Source: Pseudomonas maumuensis (GTDB lineage: Bacteria > Pseudomonadota > Gammaproteobacteria > Pseudomonadales > Pseudomonadaceae). From it: DNA of 64,000 bases. Every line of letters begins with the position of its first letter. The first letter of the stretch is position 1. Below are positions 26,787 through 35,016 of the stretch, piece after piece. Location: assembly GCF_019139675.1 (NCBI RefSeq), contig NZ_CP077077.1, forward strand, positions 2,232,001 through 2,296,000, written 5' to 3'. Both the position numbers and the translations under genes were made by a program. Below the pieces are notes generated by a model. The model searched no databases, was not told where the DNA came from, and was given only the letters and a program-made list of their open reading frames with translations.

Positions 26787-27797
26787 ATGAACAGCTACAA
26801 ACAGTGGCATTGGCCACGGCTGCCCAGCCCGCTGCCCAAAGATGTCAGCGACCGGGCATTGATGGGTTATCCCGAGCAGTACCAGGAGCATCCCCTGCAG
26901 GCCAAGGTCGGCGAGGCGTTCGCCGAACTGCTGCAGGCTCCGCTGGATGTCCTGCTCGCCATCCTGGAACAGCAGAGCCAGCCTTTGGCGCGTCGCATCG
27001 GCGCCGGCGAGGTGCTGGCGCTGCGCGGTGATCCACGCATCGACACCTTCGCCCCGGACATGATCGACATTCCCGCGGCGCGCGTGCGCATCGGCCTGGA
27101 CCCAGGCGCGGTGGCACAGGTGATGGACCAGTTCGACGGGCTGGGCCTGGACCGCAGCTGGATCGACAAGGAGACCCCGCGTCATGCGGTCGACCTGGCG
27201 GCGTTCCGTATCGCCCGTTTCCCGGTGACGCACCAGGAGTATCGCCAGTTCCTGCTCGACAGCGGTCATACCGGCATCCCCGACGGCTGGGCCTTTGGCC
27301 GCTACCCAAGGCACCATGCCAACCATCCGGTGTACAGCGTCTCGGCCAGCGATGCCGATGCCTATGCGCGCTGGCTCAGCGAGCGCACCGGCCGGCGCTT
27401 CGCCCTGCCCACCGAGGCGCAGTGGGAGTATGCCGCCGCCGGCCCCGAAGGGCGCCAGTTCCCCTGGGGCGACGCCTACCAGGTCGAGCACGCCAACACC
27501 GCCGAACTGGGTTACCTGGACAGCACGCCGGTCGGCGTGTTCATCGACGGCGCCTCGCCGTTCGGCGTGCTGGACATGGCCGGCAACGTCGAGGAGTACG
27601 TCGCCGAGGACTACCAGCCTTACCCCGGTGGCCCGCGCATCAAGGACGACCTGGTGCTCGATGTCGGCACCCACCGCGTGGCCCGCGGTGGCAGCTTCAC
27701 CCGTTTCCGCGACCTGGCGCGCACCGCGCGTCGCCACGGGCGTTACCCACGACCGATCTACGTCATGGGTTTGCGCCTGGTCGAAAACCACAACTGA
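26787..27797 (+). CDS. toxD: SUMF1/FGE-fold protein (ToxD-like), cysteine-free
   Basis: A 336-residue protein whose C-terminal two thirds is a formylglycine-generating-enzyme fold: FRIARFPVTHQEYRQFL, YARWLSERTGRRFALPTEAQWEYAAAG, FPWGDAY, GVLDMAGNVEEYV and RVARGGSFTRFRD. The protein contains no cysteine at all, so it lacks the Cys pair with which FGE binds copper and oxidises its substrate; nor is the HX3HXE iron motif of EgtB visible. The toxoflavin clusters encode a protein of this fold, ToxD, of uncertain role. The ATG at 26787 was chosen over an in-frame start at 26751, which would add only short unconserved sequence. Confidence 0.82.
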   Translation: MNSYKQWHWPRLPSPLPKDVSDRALMGYPEQYQEHPLQAKVGEAFAELLQAPLDVLLAILEQQSQPLARRIGAGEVLALRGDPRIDTFAPDMIDIPAARVRIGLDPGAVAQVMDQFDGLGLDRSWIDKETPRHAVDLAAFRIARFPVTHQEYRQFLLDSGHTGIPDGWAFGRYPRHHANHPVYSVSASDADAYARWLSERTGRRFALPTEAQWEYAAAGPEGRQFPWGDAYQVEHANTAELGYLDSTPVGVFIDGASPFGVLDMAGNVEEYVAEDYQPYPGGPRIKDDLVLDVGTHRVARGGSFTRFRDLARTARRHGRYPRPIYVMGLRLVENHN

Positions 27798-27831
27798 GTT
27801 TTTCCGTCTTCCGTGCAAGAGGTCTGATTCC

Positions 27832-28428
27832 ATGAACAAGGATGTTTCGCTTCACACCATCGTGCCGATTTCCATCCTCGGCGGCGATGTCGATGCCCAT
27901 TTCTTCGGCTTCCACGGCTTCGAGCGCGATCAGGAGCACTTCGCCGTGGGTATCGGTCGCGATCAGTGCGACGTGCCGCTGGTACGGGTGCATTCCGAGT
28001 GCATCACCGGCGATGTGTTCGGCTCGCAGCGCTGCGATTGCGGTCCGCAGCTGCAGGAAGCCCTGCGCACCCTCAAGGAGGTCGGCGGCTACCTGATCTA
28101 CCTACGCCAGGAAGGGCGCGGCATCGGCCTGTATTCGAAGTTCGAGGCCTACCTGCTGCAGGACTCGGGCCTGGACACCTACGAAGCCAACCTGCGCCTC
28201 AACCACCTGGCCGACTCGCGCTCCTTCGACCCTGCCGTGCAGATCCTGCGCGCCCTGGGCGTAGACCAGTGCCGTCTGTTGACCAACAACCCGGAGAAGG
28301 TCGCGCAGTTGCGCGCCGGCGGCATCGATGTGATCGAGCAGGTACCCACCGGGGTGTTCCTGACCAACCACAACCGCAACTACTTGCAGGCGAAGGCGGT
28401 CAAGTCCGCCCACTCGATCAAGCTCTGA
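27832..28428 (+). CDS. toxB: GTP cyclohydrolase II, pathway-specific (ToxB/RibA type)
   Basis: A 198-residue GTP cyclohydrolase II, which opens GTP to 2,5-diamino-6-ribosylamino-pyrimidinone phosphate, the shared first step of riboflavin and toxoflavin synthesis. Zinc ligands Cys57, Cys68 and Cys70 (ECITGDVFGSQRCDCG) match E. coli RibA Cys54/65/67. RQEGRGIGL, ANLRLNHLADSR and LLTNNPEKV are the substrate-binding blocks. The housekeeping riboflavin copy should lie elsewhere in the genome, so this one is likely dedicated to the cluster. It has no DHBP synthase domain. Confidence 0.93.
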   Translation: MNKDVSLHTIVPISILGGDVDAHFFGFHGFERDQEHFAVGIGRDQCDVPLVRVHSECITGDVFGSQRCDCGPQLQEALRTLKEVGGYLIYLRQEGRGIGLYSKFEAYLLQDSGLDTYEANLRLNHLADSRSFDPAVQILRALGVDQCRLLTNNPEKVAQLRAGGIDVIEQVPTGVFLTNHNRNYLQAKAVKSAHSIKL

Positions 28429-28452
28429 CCTCCAGCGAAAAAGGATCTTTCG

Positions 28453-30144
28453 ATGAAACACATTGGCCCTATCAGCGGCATCGCCGCCCATGCCGCGCAC
28501 TTCGTCGCCACCGCCGGCTACGACAACCAGGTGATCCTGTGGAACGCCACCACCGGCGAGCCGATCCACCGCGTACACCATGACCACCTGGCCAACCAGT
28601 GCGCCTTCAGCAGCGACGGCAAGTACCTGGTGAGCGCCAGCAGCGACTACACCGCGCGGATCTGGGAAGTACCGAGCATGCGCCTGAAGGCGGTGCTGCA
28701 GGGACACAACGACGACGTCGAGATGGCGGTGTTCTCGCCCGACAGCCAGCGCGTGGCGACCTGTTCGCGTGACCACGTGCTGCGCATCTTCGACCTCGAT
28801 GGCGCGCAGCTGCAGGCCTTCCATGGCCACCAGGCCGACGTGATCTCGGTGGTCTGGTCGCCGGATGGCCAGCGCCTGATTTCCAGCAGCGACGACGGTA
28901 CCGTACGCCAGTGGGATACCCGCAGCGGCCAGCAGTGCGACGAGGTGGACATCGGCGGCGTCGAGACCGACACCATCGCCATCACTCGCGAAGGCGTGGT
29001 GTTCGCCGGTGATGACGAAGGGCGCATCTCGATCATCGCCGACGGCCAGGTGCAGACCGTGCCGGCCCACGCCGCAGGGATCAAGCGCATCGTCTGGAAC
29101 GACGACAAGCGCCTGCTGGTGAGCCTGAGCTACGACCGCTCGGCGATTCTCTGGACCTTCGACGCCGGGCGTAACCTGGTCAAGCGCCGCAGTACCGCGC
29201 TGCCGAGCATCGTCTGGCCGCGCAGCTGCGCCTTCGTCGGCGACGAGCAACTGGTGTTCGCCACCTTCGGCTCGCGCTACGCCACCTGGAACTACGAGCA
29301 GGACCAGTGGCAGGTGTCGGGCATCGAGCCGGCGGTGAGCATCAATGCCGTGGTGCGCAGCGAAGAGCGCCAGTACAGCATCGGCGACGCTGGCATCCTG
29401 CACCGTGACGACCAGCCGGTGACTAGTGTCGGCAGCCTGTGCAACTTCCTCCTGCCGTTCGGCCCGCTGCTGCTGACCGGTGGCCAGATGGGCCAGGTGT
29501 TCGATGGCCTGTCCGGGCGCATGCTCTACCAGCACCGTTCGCCGCTCAATTGTGGCGCCACCTTCGTCAAGCAGGGCGAAGACCTGGCGCTGATCGGCAC
29601 CTACACCGGCGAAGGCCTGGTGTTCGGCCACGACGGCAAGGGCGGCCTGCGCCTGGTGGCGTCGATCCCCATGCACGACAACGCGATCAAGGGCGTGGCC
29701 GCCGACGAGCGTCATCTGTTCAGCGTCTGCGCCTCGGCTGACGCCGCGTTGCACAGCATCGCCGACTTCAGCTGCGTGCGGCATATCGAAGCGGCGCATA
29801 CGCGCATCTCCAACGGCTGCTGCCCGATCACCGGCGGCTTCGCCAGCATTGGCCGCGACCTCAAGCTGCGCCTGTGGCTGGAGACCGGCGACGAGGTGTT
29901 CGACTCGCCGCACCAGCACTCGATCAAGTGCATCGCCGCCTCCAGCGATGGCCGGGTGATCGCCACCGCCGCCTATAACGGCACCGTGGCGTTGTTCGAC
30001 CTGGCCTCGCGACGCTGGTTGCCGGTGCAGCGCCCCACCGCCAGCGGCATTTCCTGCCTGACCCACGACGCTGCCAGCGATGCCTTCCTGGCCAGTTCCT
30101 ATGACGGGCGCATCTACGGCATCGACGCCCGCCTGGCATCCTGA
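28453..30144 (+). CDS. toxC: WD40-repeat protein (ToxC-like)
   Basis: A 563-residue protein made almost entirely of WD40 repeats, enough for two seven-bladed propellers. Repeats include GYDNQVILWNATTG, SSDYTARIWEVPS, SRDHVLRIFDLDG, SDDGTVRQWDTRSG, SYDRSAILWTFDAG, RDLKLRLWLETGD and AYNGTVALFDLAS. There is no signal peptide or enzymatic domain. WD40 proteins are rare in pseudomonads; the toxoflavin clusters encode one (ToxC) beside GTP cyclohydrolase II, which makes this gene diagnostic for the pathway. Its catalytic or scaffold role is not known to me. Confidence 0.88.
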   Translation: MKHIGPISGIAAHAAHFVATAGYDNQVILWNATTGEPIHRVHHDHLANQCAFSSDGKYLVSASSDYTARIWEVPSMRLKAVLQGHNDDVEMAVFSPDSQRVATCSRDHVLRIFDLDGAQLQAFHGHQADVISVVWSPDGQRLISSSDDGTVRQWDTRSGQQCDEVDIGGVETDTIAITREGVVFAGDDEGRISIIADGQVQTVPAHAAGIKRIVWNDDKRLLVSLSYDRSAILWTFDAGRNLVKRRSTALPSIVWPRSCAFVGDEQLVFATFGSRYATWNYEQDQWQVSGIEPAVSINAVVRSEERQYSIGDAGILHRDDQPVTSVGSLCNFLLPFGPLLLTGGQMGQVFDGLSGRMLYQHRSPLNCGATFVKQGEDLALIGTYTGEGLVFGHDGKGGLRLVASIPMHDNAIKGVAADERHLFSVCASADAALHSIADFSCVRHIEAAHTRISNGCCPITGGFASIGRDLKLRLWLETGDEVFDSPHQHSIKCIAASSDGRVIATAAYNGTVALFDLASRRWLPVQRPTASGISCLTHDAASDAFLASSYDGRIYGIDARLAS

Positions 30145-30156
30145 AGGAGCAGTACG

Positions 30157-30816
30157 ATGAGCAAGCAAGCAAGCGACTTCATGGCCCAGGGCGACTACCG
30201 CAAGGCCCTCGGCACTTCGTTCGTACACCGCTACAGCCACGGCGAGGACGAGTGGTCGTGGGATGTCGGCATGATCCAGGCGGCCCAGGCTTTCCTCGAA
30301 CGGCTCGACCCGCGCGGCGACCAGCATGTGCTGGATATCGGCGTGGGCCGTGGCCGCGACGCCTCCACCTTCATCCTCGCCGGGCATCGCGTCACCGGGC
30401 TGGATATCGTCGAGAACTCCAGCTGGCCTTTGTTGCGCAAGCGCTGGGGCGATCGCCTGGACTTGGTGAACAAGGCCATGCAGGACTGGCAGCCGGCGCC
30501 GGGAACGGTGTTCGATGCGGCCCTGGACAATGGCTGTTTCCACCACCAGCACCCGGACGAGTGGGGCCCGTACCTGTCCCATGTGCGCCGCTTGCTGCGC
30601 CCAGGCGCGCTGGTGGGGCTGAATGTCTTCGGAGTCGATGACGCTCAGCCCGAGGCAGGGTGGCGGGAAATGGACAACCAGCGTCAGGGCTATTTCTTCA
30701 CCGACGACGGCATTCGTCAGACACTCGAGGCCCATGGCTTCACTTGGCAGGGGCTGGAGGTGATCGAGCGTCAGCATGGCGAGGCCCGCTATCTGCTCGC
30801 GCTGGTACGCACGTGA
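30157..30816 (+). CDS. Class I SAM-dependent methyltransferase of the azapteridine operon
   Basis: A 219-residue methyltransferase. Motif I is VLDIGVGRGRDASTFILAG, the acidic residue after it GLDIVENS, motif IV-like DAALDNGCFHHQHPDEW (DNGCFHH as in thiopurine-type methyltransferases) and post-motif LLRPGALVGLNVFG. It starts 12 bases after the WD40 gene with an AAGGAG box and its stop overlaps the next start (GTGA). It is a candidate N-methyltransferase on the triazine or pyrimidine nitrogens, but the leftward methyltransferase at 31849-32577 looks closer to ToxA in length and motifs. Confidence 0.83.
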   Translation: MSKQASDFMAQGDYRKALGTSFVHRYSHGEDEWSWDVGMIQAAQAFLERLDPRGDQHVLDIGVGRGRDASTFILAGHRVTGLDIVENSSWPLLRKRWGDRLDLVNKAMQDWQPAPGTVFDAALDNGCFHHQHPDEWGPYLSHVRRLLRPGALVGLNVFGVDDAQPEAGWREMDNQRQGYFFTDDGIRQTLEAHGFTWQGLEVIERQHGEARYLLALVRT

Positions 30817-31727
30817 GCACCGCCGACCGCCACTTCCTGGACATGGCCCTGGCGCTCGCCAGCCAGGGCCTGTACAGCACCATGCCCAACCCGCGGGTCG
30901 GCTGTGTGATCGTCAACGATGGCCAAGTGGTGGGGCGTGGCTGGCACCAGCGTGCCGGCCACGCCCATGCCGAGGTGCATGCCTTGCGCGAAGCAGGCGC
31001 GGCGGCCCGGGGGAGCACAGCCTACGTGACCCTAGAACCTTGCGGTCACCATGGCCGCACGCCACCGTGCGCCGATGCGCTGGTGGCCGCCGGGGTGCGC
31101 CGGGTGGTCACGGCCAGTGCCGATGTGTCGCAGAGCATCGGTGCGCTTCGGTTGCGCGAAGCGGGCATCGCTGTCGAGGCCATGCCTTGTCCCAGGGCGC
31201 GAGCACTCAATCGAGGGTTCTTCTCGCGCATCGAGCGGCAGCGTCCTTGGGTGCGGGTGTTGCGGCCGGCGGCGCTGGCCATTGGCGCGATGGGCGAGGG
31301 CACGATGCTCAGTCACTGCGACGAGCAGGCCCCGTTGGCGTACTGGCGGGGCAGGGCGTCGGCCTTGCTGACCACCTGCGACTGGGTCAAGGCCTGTGAT
31401 CCGTCGTTGCTGGCGCAGGTGCCCACGCAGCGGGTCGAGCCAGTTGCGCCATTGCGGGTCGTGGTTGACCAGGGGCTCGATTGCCCAGCCTTGGCCAAGG
31501 TTCTCGACGGCCGTGCGCCGACGCTGGTGCTGCATTGCGCGCAGGCGATGCGCGACGGGCGCTATGCCCGCGCACGCTGTCAGGTGATCGACAACGTCGA
31601 TACGCAGCGGGTGCTGCAGGCGCTGTACGAGCTCGACTGCAATGAAGTCCAGGTCGAAGCGGAGTCTGCGTGGTGCGAGGTTCTGGCACATCAGGGGCTG
31701 GTGGATGAGTGGCTGGTACAGGTGTGA
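30813..31727 (+). CDS. toxE: RibD-like pyrimidine deaminase (ToxE-like)
   Basis: A 304-residue protein with an N-terminal cytidine-deaminase fold: MALALASQGLYSTMPNPRVGC, catalytic His52-Ala-Glu54 and zinc ligands Cys77 and Cys86 (EPCGHHGRTPPC), all as in RibD. The C-terminal part is shorter and less conserved than RibD's reductase domain (E. coli RibD is 367 residues) and I see no clear NADPH loop, so it may only deaminate. It would act directly after GTP cyclohydrolase II. The GTG start overlaps the upstream stop. It is the last rightward gene of the operon; a palindromic repeat follows. Confidence 0.88.
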   Translation: MSTADRHFLDMALALASQGLYSTMPNPRVGCVIVNDGQVVGRGWHQRAGHAHAEVHALREAGAAARGSTAYVTLEPCGHHGRTPPCADALVAAGVRRVVTASADVSQSIGALRLREAGIAVEAMPCPRARALNRGFFSRIERQRPWVRVLRPAALAIGAMGEGTMLSHCDEQAPLAYWRGRASALLTTCDWVKACDPSLLAQVPTQRVEPVAPLRVVVDQGLDCPALAKVLDGRAPTLVLHCAQAMRDGRYARARCQVIDNVDTQRVLQALYELDCNEVQVEAESAWCEVLAHQGLVDEWLVQV

Positions 31728-31764
31728 GGCTATCGGTGGTCTTTCAAGGTGCTCGGCTTTAGCG

Positions 31765-31824
31765 TTGCAGCGCTCTTGAGATCGAGCGCCGCGCGGGCGG
31801 CGCTCGATTTCATAGGCGCTGCAA
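31765..31824. repeat. 60-bp imperfect palindromic repeat between convergent genes
   Basis: TTGCAGCGC at the left pairs with GCGCTGCAA at the right, and the inner arms GATCGAGCGCCGC / GGCGGCGCTCGAT form a GC-rich stem. Its right arm resembles 12500-12530 (GCTCGATCTCATAGGTGCTGCAAG-like, allowing mismatches), so this is probably a dispersed element in this genome. It may also separate transcripts converging from both sides. Confidence 0.7.
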
Positions 31825-31848
31825 GGTGTAAGACGGGCGCTTTCTGTA

Positions 31849-32577
31849 TCAGCGGCTGCAGATCAAGCCGACTTGCAGACTGTTCTGCTCGAACAAGTCC
31901 CAATACCCCGGCGGATGCGCCTTCTTGCGGATGCCGCTGATCAGCGGAGCGATCCAGCGCACATTGCGCAGGCCCACGTCATGGGCGGCCTGCTCGTAGA
32001 CAGCCTTGTGCCAGCGGTAGTAGGTGAAGTCCGCCGGCGGCGTGCTCATGAACTGCCCCTGGCAGCGAAAACCGCCTTCGATCGGCTGTTCGTCCAGTAC
32101 GCGGATGCCGTACTCGGTGAAGTTGCCACGGGCCAGGTCGAAGGCCGGGTTGGCGGTATAGGCAATCAATCGACCGGACGGCTTGAGGTTGAGCGCGACG
32201 CTTTCGAACATGCGCCGCAGCTCCTCGACGCTGCCGGCGTAGTTGAACAACCATGCCGCAGTGACTTTGTCGAATTGGCCGATCTGGCCCATCTGCGCCA
32301 CGTCGCGCACTTCGTAGGCGATGCCGTCGTTGGCCTGGCGCGCCTGGTAGATCATGCTCGGCGAGATATCCACGCCATGCACCCGCGCCGCGCCCCAGTC
32401 CTTCAGGCGGCGGCTGAAGAAACCATGGCCGCAGGCCAGGTCGAGGATCTCCTCGCCGATCACTTCGCCGGCCATGTAGCGAAAGGTGTCGACCTCGACC
32501 CCGCGCTGGCTGGCGTGGCTGGTGAAGTCCTCGAACTGCTCGCTGATGCGTTCGTAGACTTCCTTGGATTCCTTCAT
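31849..32577 (-). CDS. ToxA-like SAM-dependent methyltransferase (toxoflavin synthase family)
   Basis: A 242-residue methyltransferase with motif I ILDLACGHGFFSRRLKDWGA, VHGVDISPSM, the AAWLFNYAGSVEEL block, YTANPAFDLARGNFTEYG and YYRWHKAVYEQAAHDVGL. Length and these motifs recall B. glumae ToxA (about 245 residues), which adds the last two N-methyl groups of toxoflavin; this is from memory. It runs towards the seven-gene operon and its ATG overlaps the stop of the exporter upstream. The start at 32577 has AAGGAG six bases before it; a GTG at 32583 would sit on that box. Confidence 0.82.
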   Translation of the reverse strand: MKESKEVYERISEQFEDFTSHASQRGVEVDTFRYMAGEVIGEEILDLACGHGFFSRRLKDWGAARVHGVDISPSMIYQARQANDGIAYEVRDVAQMGQIGQFDKVTAAWLFNYAGSVEELRRMFESVALNLKPSGRLIAYTANPAFDLARGNFTEYGIRVLDEQPIEGGFRCQGQFMSTPPADFTYYRWHKAVYEQAAHDVGLRNVRWIAPLISGIRKKAHPPGYWDLFEQNSLQVGLICSR

Positions 32578-34001
32578 GGGCACTCCTTGCGTTCAGAGGT
32601 GAGGCGCAGCGCCAATGGCAGGGCCAGCAGCGGTGCGCAGGCGAATACGGCGAACAGCCACAGCGCCGCGCGACCTGCGCCTTCCACGCCACCGGGCTCG
32701 ACCAGCCCGGCGCTGTTGGCCACCAGGCCGGCCAGGGCCGCGGCCAGGGCGGTGGCGTAGAGCTGCACGGTGGTGATCGAGGCCGAAGCGAGGCTTTCCT
32801 CGCCGGGGCGTGCCGCCTGCAGCACACGGGTGAGCAGATGTGGCCAGCCCAGGCCGATGCCCAGGCCCACGCCGGCCAGCGCCAGGGCAAACAAGGCCAG
32901 GCCCGCTGCGTGGGCGATCCAGGCCGACGCAGGCGTCAGCAGTGCCAGGGCCAGCAGCGCCAGGGCCACCAGCAACGGGCCGCAGCGTATCTGCCAGGCC
33001 CCGCCATCGCGGTCACGCCCGGCACTGGCCAGGGCGCCGACCGTCCAGCCCGCGGCCATTACGGCGGTCAGGTAGCCCGCGGCCAAGGGGCCGAAGCCAT
33101 GGATGCGCTGCAGGAAGTAGGGGACATAGATCTCCGTGGTGATGGCCGCCACCAGCAGGCACATCATGGCGAACAGCGCGCCCATCGGTTGCCTGAGGCT
33201 ATAGGCGCCGGTGGGCAGCAGGTGGTGGCGGGCGCGGGGATCGAGGCGGGCGATCAGTGCGGCGATGGCCAGGCCGGCGACGATCCCGCCCAGGTTGAGC
33301 CACAGTGAGTCGGCCAGGCTGGCCGCGCAGATCGCCAATACCGAAGCGACCAGGCAAGCGATCAGCCCATAGGCCGGGCGTGTGCCGTTGTCGTCCAGCG
33401 CCTGGCGTGTCGGCAGGCGCAGGCAGACGATCAACGCGAGGGCGGCGGCCACCGGCAGCAGCGACCAGAATGCCCAGCGCCAGTGCCCGCCCTCGGCGAA
33501 CACCCCGCCCACGGCCGGGCCACACAGCGTGGCCACCCCCCACATTGCCGACACCAGGGCCATGGCGCGGGGCCACAGGCGGGTCTCGAACACCAGGTGG
33601 ATCAGCGCATAGCTCAGGGCGAACAGGATGCCGCCGCCCAAGCCTTGCACGCTGCGCCCGACCAGCAGCAGCGGCATGCTGGTGGCCAGTGCGCACAGGG
33701 CCGAACCGAGGGTGAATACCAGCAGTGCGAGTACGTAGGCGACCCGCGGTCCGCCGCGGGCCAACAAACGCGTGGACAAAGTGGAACCGATGATCGAGGC
33801 CACCACGAACAAGGTGGTGTTCCAGGCATAAAAGGCCAAGCCGCCGATTTCGTCGATCACCGTGGGCAGCAGGGTGGTGACGATGTAGACGTTGATGGCG
33901 TGCAGGGCGACCCCGCCGGCCAGGGCGATCGAGCGCAGCGCATTGCCGCCGCTGAGCAGTTCGCTCCAGCGGGCGGGCGGCTGTTCGGGGATGGCGGTCA
34001 T
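32574..34001 (-). CDS. MFS multidrug exporter, DHA2-like
   Basis: A 475-residue MFS transporter with 12-14 predicted membrane segments. Visible are INVYIVTTLLPTVIDEIGG (motif D1-like region), STRLLARGGPRVAYV, the RSVQGLGGGILFALSYALI segment (motif C-like) and an intact C-terminal half. It is translationally coupled to the ToxA-like methyltransferase and lies next to the azapteridine operon, so export of, and self-protection against, the product is the likely role. Toxoflavin clusters of Burkholderia instead carry an RND pump. Start MTAIPEQPP at 34001, with GGAG upstream. Confidence 0.87.
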   Translation of the reverse strand: MTAIPEQPPARWSELLSGGNALRSIALAGGVALHAINVYIVTTLLPTVIDEIGGLAFYAWNTTLFVVASIIGSTLSTRLLARGGPRVAYVLALLVFTLGSALCALATSMPLLLVGRSVQGLGGGILFALSYALIHLVFETRLWPRAMALVSAMWGVATLCGPAVGGVFAEGGHWRWAFWSLLPVAAALALIVCLRLPTRQALDDNGTRPAYGLIACLVASVLAICAASLADSLWLNLGGIVAGLAIAALIARLDPRARHHLLPTGAYSLRQPMGALFAMMCLLVAAITTEIYVPYFLQRIHGFGPLAAGYLTAVMAAGWTVGALASAGRDRDGGAWQIRCGPLLVALALLALALLTPASAWIAHAAGLALFALALAGVGLGIGLGWPHLLTRVLQAARPGEESLASASITTVQLYATALAAALAGLVANSAGLVEPGGVEGAGRAALWLFAVFACAPLLALPLALRLTSERKECP

Positions 34002-34134
34002 GGAGGCTCCTTGCGTGATCCTGCGCTGGGAGTCTAGGAGCGCGGAAATCATTATTCAAGAAATTGCTTGTGTAATTCGTTCGTGCTGGATTTGTTAGGA
34101 TCCTGTTCTTTTGTCTTGTCCCAGGAGCTTCACC

Positions 34135-34455
34135 ATGATCATCAGCACCACCAGCCAGCTCGAAGGCCGCCCCGTTGCCGAATATCTCGGTGTGGTCAGC
34201 GCCGAATCGGTGCAAGGGATCAACTTCGTGCGCGATTTCTTCGCACGCTTTCGCGACTTCTTCGGCGGCCGTTCGCAGACCCTGGAGAGCGCGCTGAAGC
34301 TGGCCCGCGAGCAGGCCACCGAAGAACTCATGGCACGGGCACGGCAGTTGCAAGCCGATGCGCTGGTGGGCGTGGACTTCGAGATCAGCATGCCGTCGGT
34401 GCAGGGCGGCATGGTCGTGGTGTTCGCCACCGGTACTGCGGTGCGCCTGAAGTAA
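34135..34455 (+). CDS. YbjQ/UPF0145 family protein
   Basis: A 106-residue member of the YbjQ family (heavy-metal-binding domain fold, forms pentamers). MIISTTSQLEGRPVAEYLGVVSAE, RDFFGGRSQTLESAL and ADALVGVDFEISMP are the conserved blocks. An AGGAG box precedes the ATG at 34135. It is a single gene, just outside the metabolite cluster. Biological role unknown. Confidence 0.88.
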   Translation: MIISTTSQLEGRPVAEYLGVVSAESVQGINFVRDFFARFRDFFGGRSQTLESALKLAREQATEELMARARQLQADALVGVDFEISMPSVQGGMVVVFATGTAVRLK

Positions 34456-34595
34456 GGCCAGTTGCCACTGGTCGGGCAAGGAGCTTTTGTCCGGCTGGTC
34501 TGCAAATGACCGGCTAGTCTCACTTCAACGGACCGCCGCTTCACTAGGCAGGTGCATTGCCTGCCGGCACGGTCGCCATTGGAGGGAGTCAGGGC

Positions 34596-34784
34596 ATGAG
34601 CGAATCTTTTTTTGAAGATCTGAACGACGCGTTTCCGATCAATAGCCAGGTGCGTTGTGGGCAATCGGCGCTACGCCTGGGCTTTGCCAACATGACCCTG
34701 GACGAGTCGGAGCAACTGCAGCCAGCACACTTGCAACGTGCCAAGAAGGGGCGCTTCACGCCGCGTGTGCCGTCGAAAAAGTGA
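34596..34784 (+). CDS. Small hypothetical protein (62 residues)
   Basis: A short, polar protein beginning MSESFFEDLNDAFPINSQ with a basic C-terminus (RAKKGRFTPRVPSKK). GGAGGGAG lies 10-18 bases before the ATG. No family recognised. It is followed by a REP element, as many real genes are here. No membrane segment or signal. Confidence 0.55.
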   Translation: MSESFFEDLNDAFPINSQVRCGQSALRLGFANMTLDESEQLQPAHLQRAKKGRFTPRVPSKK

Positions 34785-34800
34785 GATCACACTAGTCACC

Positions 34801-34866
34801 ATCGCGGGGCAAACCCGCTGCCACAGGGTCCAAGCAAGGTCTGTGGGGGCGGGTTTGCCCCGCGAT
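34801..34866. repeat. REP element pair (BIME-like)
   Basis: ATCGCGGGGCAAACCCGC (34801-34818) and its exact reverse complement (34849-34866) enclose a spacer that itself repeats TGCCACAG/CTGTGGGG. This is the standard P. putida REP sequence in head-to-head orientation. Confidence 0.92.
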
Positions 34867-35016
34867 CGTTTTTGTCCGATCAATGCGTAACCGCCCAACG
34901 GCACGCATTTCCCGCGATTTCTTGATCCCGCTCATGGTATCGGCGCGTCCCCCTCGCCGCCGGCTCGAGGCTGTGCTTTTCTTGCGCGGCATTTCAGACA
35001 CGGAGTATCGACTTCA

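Noticed and set aside
28102-30777. 891-codon open frame on the minus strand antisense to the GTP cyclohydrolase/WD40/methyltransferase genes
   Set aside because: Low-complexity Val/Ala/Gly/His-rich translation typical of GC-rich antisense shadows; the + strand carries recognisable families throughout.
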